A DNA stretch of 11,069 nucleotides from Rhizobiaceae bacterium (GTDB taxonomy: Bacteria; Pseudomonadota; Alphaproteobacteria; Rhizobiales; Rhizobiaceae), in the NCBI GenBank assembly GCA_014380965.1, contig JACMIV010000148.1, positions 1-11,069 on the forward strand, written 5' to 3'. The first letter of the stretch is position 1, and every line of letters starts with the position of its first letter. This document shows positions 5,458-11,069 of the stretch, piece after piece. The notes beneath the pieces are model-generated. The model searched no databases. It was not told the DNA's origin and was given only the letters and a program-made list of their open reading frames with translations. The translations under genes and the position numbers were made by a program.

Positions 5458-6540
5458 GTGACCGACCTCAGCGCCCTCGAGGCGAGACTGACTGCCGAGA
5501 TCGCCGCGGCAGAGGACGAGGCTTCTCTGGAGGCCGTGCGCGTCGCCGCCCTCGGCAAGAAGGGCGAGCTGTCCGAACTCCTGAAGAGCCTCGGGAAGAT
5601 GAGCCCCGACGAGCGCCGCGAGGAGGGACCGAAGCTGAACGGCCTGCGCGACCGCGTGGCGGCAGCCCTTGCAATGCGGCGCGACAGCCTTGCAGACGCG
5701 GCCATCGCCGAGCGGCTGAAGGCCGAGACGCTGGACGTGACGCTTCCCGTTCGCTCTTCGCCGGCCTCGCGCGGACGCATCCACCCGATCAGTCAGGTCA
5801 TCGACGAGATCACCGCGATCTTCGCCGACATGGGTTTCTCGGTCGCGGAAGGTCCGGACATCGAGACCGACCACTACAACTTCACCGCCCTCAACTTCCC
5901 TGCCGGGCACCCCGCGCGCGAGATGCACGACACGTTCTTCCTGGAGGCGCCGGAGGGCGCGGAGCGCAAGCTGCTGCGCACCCACACCTCGCCCGTCCAG
6001 ATCCGCACGATGGAAAGCCGGAAGCCCCCGATCCGCATCGTCATCCCCGGCAAGACCTACCGCCAGGATTCCGACGCGACGCACACGCCGATGTTCCATC
6101 AGGTCGAAGGCCTCGTCATCGACAGGACGGCGAACGTCGCCAACATGAAGTGGGTGCTGACCGAGTTCTGCAAGGCCTTCTTCGAGGTCGAGGCCTTGAA
6201 CATGCGCTTTCGTCCGTCCTTCTTTCCCTTCACGGAGCCGAGCCTCGAGGTCGACATCCAGTGCGACCGCTCCGGCAACGAGATCCGCTTCGGCGAGGGG
6301 AGCGACTGGCTGGAAATCCTCGGCTGCGGCATGGTGCATCCGAACGTACTGCGCGGCGTCGGCCTCGACCCGGCGGAGTACCAGGGCTTCGCCTGGGGCA
6401 TGGGCATCGATCGGATCGCGATGCTTAAATACGGGATGCCAGACCTGCGCGACTTCTTCGACGCCGACGTGCGCTGGATCGAGCATTACGGCTTCCGCCC
6501 GCTCGACGTGCCGACGCTGTTCGGGGGATTGAGCGCCTAG
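5458..6540 (+). CDS. pheS: Phenylalanyl-tRNA synthetase alpha subunit
   Basis: PheS is the catalytic class II subunit of the cytoplasmic (alpha-beta)2 enzyme that charges tRNA-Phe. From the GTG at 5458 the product is 360 residues. The N-terminal coiled coil (about 1-90) carries [12 protein letters not shown] and [18 protein letters not shown]; motif 1 begins at I108 ([20 protein letters not shown]), motif 2 contains R202 in [18 protein letters not shown], and motif 3 is [17 protein letters not shown] near 309-326 with the essential R319. The GTG is chosen because GGAG (5448-5451) stands 6 bases before it and the protein then matches rhizobial PheS; ATG at 5446 is in frame but has no good binding site. 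The stop is one base from the next gene, a DUF4160 gene that lies between pheS and pheT. Confidence 0.96.
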   Translation: MTDLSALEARLTAEIAAAEDEASLEAVRVAALGKKGELSELLKSLGKMSPDERREEGPKLNGLRDRVAAALAMRRDSLADAAIAERLKAETLDVTLPVRSSPASRGRIHPISQVIDEITAIFADMGFSVAEGPDIETDHYNFTALNFPAGHPAREMHDTFFLEAPEGAERKLLRTHTSPVQIRTMESRKPPIRIVIPGKTYRQDSDATHTPMFHQVEGLVIDRTANVANMKWVLTEFCKAFFEVEALNMRFRPSFFPFTEPSLEVDIQCDRSGNEIRFGEGSDWLEILGCGMVHPNVLRGVGLDPAEYQGFAWGMGIDRIAMLKYGMPDLRDFFDADVRWIEHYGFRPLDVPTLFGGLSA

Positions 6541-6541
6541 A

Positions 6542-6778
6542 ATGCCGACGCTCCTTATGTGGCGCGGGTACCGCTTTGGCTTTTACTCCCTGGACCGGTT
6601 CGAGCCCGCACACGTTCACGTCGTCAAGGATGGAAACGAAGCGAAAATCTGGCTGGCCACAATGGAGATCAGCTACAATCGCGGCTACAGCGCCCCGGAG
6701 TTGCGAAGGCTGCTCGCCAAAAGAGAAGAGCACCGAGCAGGGTGGATCGGAGAATGGGATGACTTCTTCCAACTTTGA
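6542..6778 (+). CDS. DUF4160 domain protein
   Basis: The 78-residue protein matches the DUF4160 pattern end to end: MPTLLMWRGYRFGFYS, then EPAHVHV with H24 and H26, EAKIWLATMEISYNRGYS, and the closing EWDDFFQL. The family has no proven biochemical activity. The two conserved histidines could be catalytic or bind metal, but that is inference. It begins one base after the pheS stop and overlaps the following DUF2442 gene by 20 bases; its own Shine-Dalgarno is weak (GGGGGA, 13 bases before), so coupling to pheS translation is likely. G+C is about 56% by hand count over 6541-6780, against about 70% in a pheS segment, and it uses AAA lysine and an AGA arginine codon, which suggests acquisition. 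DUF4160 and DUF2442 genes often occur side by side (from memory) and a toxin-antitoxin-like role has been suggested. Confidence 0.85.
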   Translation: MPTLLMWRGYRFGFYSLDRFEPAHVHVVKDGNEAKIWLATMEISYNRGYSAPELRRLLAKREEHRAGWIGEWDDFFQL

Positions 6779-7037
6779 AACAGATGATGCGCGACCCGTC
6801 GAGGTGCGATTCGACGCTGATTTCGTGTTCGTCGCCCTGGCTGATGGACGGCAGGTCCGGGCGCCGCTCTGGTGGTATCCCTTCCTTCTGAGGGCATCCT
6901 CTGAGGAGCGGGCGAAATTCGAGCTGGAATTCGCCGGAATATGGTGGCCAGGGCTCGACGATGGCCTTTCGGTCAAGGGAGTCATGCTCGGTTGGAAAGC
7001 TCCCGGCGCTGTCGAGCCGTCCCTTGCGGCTGAATAG
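6759..7037 (+). CDS. DUF2442 domain protein
   Basis: The 92-residue product has the hallmarks of DUF2442: [18 protein letters not shown] (16-33, with the DGR turn), [20 protein letters not shown] (36-55) and [17 protein letters not shown] (62-78), the counterpart of the family's WPDLDEDISVEGLL block. It is acidic overall, as many partners of small basic toxins are, but DUF2442 has no established function. The ATG at 6759 lies inside the end of the DUF4160 gene, with GGAG (6749-6752) 6 bases before it, so the two are translated as a pair. G+C in its first 60 bases is about 62%, closer to the host level than that of its partner. pheT starts 65 bases after its stop. Confidence 0.85.
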   Translation: MTSSNFETDDARPVEVRFDADFVFVALADGRQVRAPLWWYPFLLRASSEERAKFELEFAGIWWPGLDDGLSVKGVMLGWKAPGAVEPSLAAE

Positions 7038-7102
7038 GGCCGCATGAACTGTATCCAAAGCATATCGGCGCCTGCCGCTGCGGCCTGTCAGGAACGAAGA
7101 CG

Positions 7103-9529
7103 ATGAAATTCACCCTCTCCTGGCTCAAGGATCACCTCGAGACCGACGCCACCCTGGCCGAGATCACGGAAAAGCTCACCGCGATCGGGCTCGAAGTCGA
7201 GCGCCTCGACGACAAGGCGGCGATGCGGCCCTTCCGGATCGCGAAGGTTCTGACCGCCGAGAAGCATCCCGATGCCGACAAGCTGAAGGTACTGATGGTC
7301 GACGGCGGGCCGGAGGTGAACGGCGGCAAGCCGCTTCAGGTCGTCTGCGGCGCTCCGAACGCGCGCGCCGGTCTCGTCGGCGTGCTCGCGCTCCCTGGCA
7401 CATATGTGCCAGGCATCGACACGACGCTCGGCGTCGGCAAGATCCGCGGCGTCGAGTCCAACGGCATGATGTGCTCGGAACGCGAGCTCGAACTGTCGAA
7501 CGCCCACGACGGCATCATCGACCTGCCGGCCGACGCCCCGGTCGGCGCGCTCTATGCGGACTATGCCGACCTTGCCGATCCGTTGATCGAGATCAACCTG
7601 ACACCGAACCGCCCGGATGCGACGAGCATCCACGGCATCGCGCGCGACCTCGCCGCTGCCGGCCTCGGCCGGCTCAAGACGCCGGCAATCCAGCCGGTTT
7701 TGGACGAGGGCGACTGCCCCGTCGCGGTGGTGCTCGACTTCCCCGAGGGCGGCTCGCTCTGCCGAGGGTTTGCGCTCCGCAAGGTGTCGGGGCTGAAGAA
7801 CGGTCCCTCGCCGGACTGGATGCAGAAGCGCCTGATCGCGATCGGTCTTCGCCCGATCAACGCGCTTGTCGACATCACCAATTATCTGACCTTCGATCGC
7901 GGCCGTCCGCTCCACGTCTTCGATGCCGGCAAGGTCGCGGGCGATCTTGTCGTCCGTTCGGCGAGGGACGGCGAGGAGATCCTCGGGCTCGACGGCAGGA
8001 CGCATCGCCTGAAGCCCGGAATGTGCGTCATCGCCGACGACGGGGGCGTTGAGTCCATCGCCGGTATCATGGGCGGCGAGGTCTCGGGCTGCGACGAGAC
8101 GACGACCGACGTGCTGATCGAGTCGGCGCTCTGGGAGCCCTTGAACGTCGCGCGCACCGGCCGCGCGCTCGGCATCATCACCGATGCGCGTTACCGGTTC
8201 GAACGTGGCGTCGATCCGGCCTTCATGGAGCCTGGCCTCGATCTCGCGACGAGGCTCGTCCTCGACATCTGCGGCGGCAAGGCTTCGAAGGCTGTCGTGG
8301 AGGGACTTATCCCGGCAGAGCGCCGCACGATCCGCCTTCCCTTCGCCGAGGTCGAGCGGCTGACCGGCCTTCCCGTGCCGCCGGAGCGGCAAATCGACTA
8401 TCTTCGGCGTCTCGGCTTCGAGGTGGCGGCAGGGGAAGGCGGGGCCGACGTCGTCGTGCCGAGCTGGCGTCCGGATGTCGAGGGCGGTGCCGATCTCGTC
8501 GAGGAGGTCATGCGCCTCGAAGGTGTCGACCAGATCGTCCCCCAGCCGCTGCCCTCGACCGATGCGGTGAGCGGCCGGATCCTCACCGGAATCCAAAACC
8601 GCGACAAGGCTGCGCGCCGGGCGCTGGCGGCGCGAGGCATGGTCGAAGCCGTCACCTACTCCTTCGTGTCCGAGGTCGAGGCGAGGGCCTTCGGCGGCGG
8701 GTCGAGCGCGCTGAGACTTGCCAATCCGATCTCGGCGGAGCTTTCGGACATGCGCCCTTCGCTGCTGCCGAGCCTCATTGCCGCGGCCAAGCGCAACGCG
8801 GCGCGAGGCAGCGCCGATCTTGCGCTGTTCGAGGTGAGCCACGTCTATGTCTCCGACACTCCGGACGGACAGCGCCGGGTGGCCGGCGGGATCCGCCGCG
8901 GCACGGCCGGCCATGCGGGCTCCGGCCGCTTCTGGAACGCGAATGCCGCGACCGTCGGCGTCTACGACGCCAAGGCCGACGCCGTCGCGGCCCTGGAAGC
9001 TGCGGGCGCGCCCGTCGCCAATCTCCAGATCGAGGCCGGGGCGAGCGACTGGTACCATCCAGGCCGCTCCGGCCGCCTCAAGCTCGGACCGAAGACCGTG
9101 CTCGCCGAGTTCGGAGAGTTTCATCCAAAGGTCTTGAAGACGCTGGACGCCTCCGGCGCCTTCTGCGGCTTCGAGGTGTTCCTCGGCGACATCCCCGAGT
9201 CGAAGCGCAAGGCCACACGGACGAAGCCCGTGCTGCAGCTCGCGGCCTACCAGCCCGTGCGCCGCGATTTTGCCTTCGTGGTCGACGCTGGCACCGAAGC
9301 GCAGAAAATCCTGCGCGCCGCGGAAGGGGCCGACCGAAAGCTCGTTTCGGACGTGCGCGTGTTCGACATTTTCGAAGGCGCGGCGCTCGGCGAGAGCCGG
9401 AAGTCGGTCGCCATCGAGGTGACGCTCCGTCCGACGGAGCGGACGCTGACGGACGAGGACCTTGAAGCGGTGTCGGCGAAGATCGTCGCCTCGGTCGCCA
9501 AGGCGACGGGCGGAACGCTGCGCACTTGA
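7103..9529 (+). CDS. pheT: Phenylalanyl-tRNA synthetase beta subunit
   Basis: PheT carries tRNA binding, editing and structural functions of the (alpha-beta)2 PheRS. The 808-residue chain has an N-terminal segment [15 protein letters not shown], the OB-fold tRNA-binding domain (about 39-150; [21 protein letters not shown]), the B3/B4 editing domain (about 210-385; [19 protein letters not shown] and [10 protein letters not shown] at 363-372), the B5 domain (about 405-480) in which D458, D464, E467 and E468 have the spacing of the Mg2+ ligand set, a catalytic-like core, and the C-terminal FDX-ACB anticodon-binding domain from about 715 ([11 protein letters not shown] at 717-727). Length is normal (about 800). 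The ATG has AGGAA (7090-7094) 8 bases upstream. It is separated from pheS by the DUF4160-DUF2442 pair, so its supply depends on transcription through these genes or on an unseen promoter in 7038-7102. Confidence 0.97.
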   Translation: MKFTLSWLKDHLETDATLAEITEKLTAIGLEVERLDDKAAMRPFRIAKVLTAEKHPDADKLKVLMVDGGPEVNGGKPLQVVCGAPNARAGLVGVLALPGTYVPGIDTTLGVGKIRGVESNGMMCSERELELSNAHDGIIDLPADAPVGALYADYADLADPLIEINLTPNRPDATSIHGIARDLAAAGLGRLKTPAIQPVLDEGDCPVAVVLDFPEGGSLCRGFALRKVSGLKNGPSPDWMQKRLIAIGLRPINALVDITNYLTFDRGRPLHVFDAGKVAGDLVVRSARDGEEILGLDGRTHRLKPGMCVIADDGGVESIAGIMGGEVSGCDETTTDVLIESALWEPLNVARTGRALGIITDARYRFERGVDPAFMEPGLDLATRLVLDICGGKASKAVVEGLIPAERRTIRLPFAEVERLTGLPVPPERQIDYLRRLGFEVAAGEGGADVVVPSWRPDVEGGADLVEEVMRLEGVDQIVPQPLPSTDAVSGRILTGIQNRDKAARRALAARGMVEAVTYSFVSEVEARAFGGGSSALRLANPISAELSDMRPSLLPSLIAAAKRNAARGSADLALFEVSHVYVSDTPDGQRRVAGGIRRGTAGHAGSGRFWNANAATVGVYDAKADAVAALEAAGAPVANLQIEAGASDWYHPGRSGRLKLGPKTVLAEFGEFHPKVLKTLDASGAFCGFEVFLGDIPESKRKATRTKPVLQLAAYQPVRRDFAFVVDAGTEAQKILRAAEGADRKLVSDVRVFDIFEGAALGESRKSVAIEVTLRPTERTLTDEDLEAVSAKIVASVAKATGGTLRT

Positions 9530-9547
9530 CGAAGCACCGCTTTGCAA

Positions 9548-9579
9548 CGAGGCGGCGGCCCCTTCGGACCGCCGCCTCG
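9548..9579. terminator. Hairpin between converging pheT and DUF2218 genes
   Basis: CGAGGCGGCGG (9548-9558) pairs perfectly with CCGCCGCCTCG (9569-9579); inside the loop CC and GG can pair across a CTTC-type turn. It is placed 19 bases after the pheT stop and 22 bases beyond the stop of the opposing gene, the usual place for a bidirectional terminator. T tracts are weak on both sides. Confidence 0.6.
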
Positions 9580-9601
9580 CAGATGTTCCGGTAGAGATCG
9601 T

Positions 9602-9892
9602 TTAGGCTGCCGACCGCTTCCAGTGGAAGGACAAGTCTTCCTTGAAGGCGAAGCGCTTGATGTGGTCGGCGACGACCTCTTCGAGCTTGCCGAGATTGGT
9701 TGCTTCCTGAGCATCCACCTTGATCACGAGCTGCGACGGTGCGGCGTCGAGCATGCACACGCCGGTCGGCAGCTCGATCGTGCCCTGCTTTGAATCGAAA
9801 TCGACCGTGAACTTGTGGCTCCAGTGCTTGCAGAGCTGCTGCAGGTAGCGGCTGCCGTTCGCCGTCTCGAGGGTGCTTGTGCTGGTCGCCAT
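9602..9892 (-). CDS. DUF2218 domain protein
   Basis: The 96-residue product matches the DUF2218 family over its whole length: SRYLQQLCKHWSHKFTVDF (14-32, with C21 and H23), a central LPTGVCMLDA, and VVADHIKRFAFKEDLSFHWKR (73-93). The family consists of small cytoplasmic proteins of unknown function, sometimes found near metal or siderophore genes; nothing in this neighbourhood tests that. The ATG at 9892 has GGAG (complement of 9900-9903) 7 bases away and gives the normal length of about 95-105 residues; the long frame extending upstream runs antisense through mepA and is rejected. It is read towards pheT and is divergent from mepA across 264 bases. Confidence 0.88.
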   Translation of the reverse strand: MATSTSTLETANGSRYLQQLCKHWSHKFTVDFDSKQGTIELPTGVCMLDAAPSQLVIKVDAQEATNLGKLEEVVADHIKRFAFKEDLSFHWKRSAA

Positions 9893-10156
9893 GGCGTGTC
9901 TCCGATGCGCATGATGTCGTTCTTGTGCACTGCATATGGGATGTCGGCGGCGATAGCGCGACAGAAAAATGTGTTTGCGTTCGTCGAAGGCGCTGCCGGA
10001 GTGCCAGCGAGACGAGGTTTGCAGGCCCATCCGGCACTTTGGCGAAGCGGGGAAAGACAGCTTCGGGCAGGCTTTCCCGCTTCTAACTCGAAGGCCATGA
10101 AACGGTCCAAAGCGAGGTGCAACCCCATCGCCTTCGACCGCACGGGATGCTTTCAG
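9893..10156. promoter_or_regulatory. Divergent intergenic region between DUF2218 and mepA
   Basis: This 264-base gap must hold promoters for both outward genes. No pair matches well; the best plus-strand try is CTTCGG (10061-10066) with CTAACT (10083-10088) and a 16-base spacer. Structure is richer: a bulged stem from AAGCGGGGAAAG (10045-10056) to CTTTCCCGCTT (10072-10082), and two mutually exclusive pairings upstream, TGCCGGA/TCCGGCA (9994-10000, 10030-10036) or AGTGCC/GGCACT (10000-10005, 10033-10038). Confidence 0.35.
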
Positions 10157-11069
10157 ATGTTTGCGACGATCAAGAACCGCATCGCCGGCGGGGCCAACCC
10201 GGTTGCCCTTTTGTCCGCCGTTCTTCTGTCCGCGCTCGTTCTCGGCGCGGTGCAGCCGGCGGCCGCGCAGTCGGCGGCGAAGGACCTTTTCAGCGCCAAG
10301 GCCGCTCCGGCTGCGCTGCCGCCCGAAAGCTACGGTTTCTATTCCAAGGGCTGCATCTCCGGCGCGGTCGCGCTGCCGACGGACGGGCCGACCTGGCAGG
10401 CGATGCGCCTGTCCCGCAACCGCCGCTGGGGCCATCCGACGATGGTCGCCTTCTTGGAGAAGCTTTCCGGCGAAGCCTCGGCACGCGGCATCTGGCCGGG
10501 CCTTCTGGTCGGCGACATTTCCCAGCCGCGCGGCGGGCCGATGGCCTCGGGCCACGCTTCGCATCAGGTCGGCCTCGACGCCGACATCTGGTTTCAGCCG
10601 ATGCCCCGCAAGAAATTGAGCGCGAACGAGCGGGAAAAATTTCCGTTCCGTTCGGTCCTGCGCAAGGGCACCCTCGCCGTCGACGATCGCATATGGTCCG
10701 ACAACTATCGCGACCTGATCAAGCTCGCCGCCGGCGATCCGAAGGTGCAGCGCGTCTTCGTCCATCCGGGCGTCAAGAAGAAGCTTTGCGAGACCGCGGG
10801 GAGCGACCGGTCCTGGCTGCGCAAGGTCCGCCCGATCTACGGTCATGACGAGCATTTCCACATCCGTCTCTTCTGCCAGCCGGGCTCGCCCGGCTGCAAG
10901 CCGCAGGAGCCCGTGGGCAAGGACGAGGGCTGCGACGATCTCGGCTGGTGGTTCAACGTCGCGCTGAAGCCCCCGAAACCAGGTGCCAAGCCCGGAAAGC
11001 CGCGGCCCGCGATGACGATGGCCGCGCTGCCCGCTGCCTGCCGGGTCGTCCTCAACGCGCCGGACGGCA
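10157..11069 (+). CDS. mepA: Penicillin-insensitive murein endopeptidase, partial at right edge
   Basis: MepA is a periplasmic LAS-type zinc peptidase (family M74) that cuts D-Ala-meso-DAP cross-links in peptidoglycan. The 304 residues in the window begin with a signal peptide (hydrophobic ALLSAVLLSALVLG, cleavage near PAAA-Q at 37-38). Metal ligands are visible: H136 and D143 in SGHASHQVGLDADIW, and H235 in DEHFHIRLFC (H233 being the second histidine of the H-x-H motif), matching E. coli H113, D120 and H211. After the catalytic domain comes a Pro/Lys-rich linker (PPKPGAKPGKPRP, 272-284). No stop is reached before 11069. The ATG at 10157 gives the cleaner signal peptide; an in-frame ATG at 10097 would add 20 residues, and neither has a strong ribosome binding site. 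No link in function to pheT is apparent. Confidence 0.93.
   Translation, partial: MFATIKNRIAGGANPVALLSAVLLSALVLGAVQPAAAQSAAKDLFSAKAAPAALPPESYGFYSKGCISGAVALPTDGPTWQAMRLSRNRRWGHPTMVAFLEKLSGEASARGIWPGLLVGDISQPRGGPMASGHASHQVGLDADIWFQPMPRKKLSANEREKFPFRSVLRKGTLAVDDRIWSDNYRDLIKLAAGDPKVQRVFVHPGVKKKLCETAGSDRSWLRKVRPIYGHDEHFHIRLFCQPGSPGCKPQEPVGKDEGCDDLGWWFNVALKPPKPGAKPGKPRPAMTMAALPAACRVVLNAPDG

Noticed and set aside
4768..6486. 572-codon minus-strand frame across rplT and pheS
   Set aside because: It is the antisense shadow of well-identified genes, with His/Asp/Leu/Arg-rich composition typical of reversed GC-rich codons.
7088..9547. 819-codon minus-strand frame opposite pheT
   Set aside because: It mirrors pheT exactly and shows no recognisable domain; long antisense frames are common in high-GC genomes.
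10290..10848. Open frames overlapping mepA on both strands
   Set aside because: The mepA frame, with signal peptide and all metal-binding motifs, explains the region; the others are shadows.

Overview
The window is high-GC chromosomal DNA from an alphaproteobacterium, most likely of the order Hyphomicrobiales (Rhizobiales). This rests on the gene order infC-rpmI-rplT-pheS-pheT, the infA-maf-yacG operon, a family C93 (BTLCP) peptidase, an rplT product with an alphaproteobacterial-style C-terminal extension, and promoters resembling the rhizobial CTTGAC-N17-CTATAT consensus. The genus cannot be read from the sequence. Most of the window is core translation machinery.

Layout. Positions 1-678 hold no convincing gene; the first 120 bases are AT-rich compared with the rest. 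A plus-strand operon infA (IF-1), maf (nucleotide pyrophosphatase) and yacG (gyrase-inhibitor zinc protein) runs from 679 to 1830. It meets two minus-strand genes head-on: a secreted transglutaminase-like cysteine peptidase (1860-2474) and an ABHD10-like alpha/beta hydrolase (2766-3569). Divergent from the hydrolase, the second translation cluster starts: infC (3810-4349, with a non-canonical ATT start codon), rpmI (4648-4848) and rplT (4885-5304), closed by a strong intrinsic terminator at 5346-5384. Next comes pheS (GTG start, 5458-6540), a pair of small overlapping genes of the DUF4160 and DUF2442 families (6542-7037), and pheT (7103-9529). A minus-strand DUF2218 gene (9602-9892) faces pheT across a long hairpin. 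A plus-strand secreted murein endopeptidase, mepA (from 10157), runs off the right edge.

How the genes work together. infA and infC supply two of the three initiation factors, rpmI/rplT two 50S proteins and pheS/pheT the two subunits of phenylalanyl-tRNA synthetase. The ATT start of infC is the classic device by which IF3 limits its own translation. The infC and rpmI genes each appear to have their own promoter followed by a long leader.

The most unusual item is the DUF4160-DUF2442 pair inside the pheS-pheT operon. It begins one base after the pheS stop, its first gene is clearly poorer in G+C than its neighbours, and the families have no established biochemical function. It looks like an acquired two-gene cassette living on a core operon. 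No CRISPR array, insertion sequence, rRNA or intact tRNA was seen.
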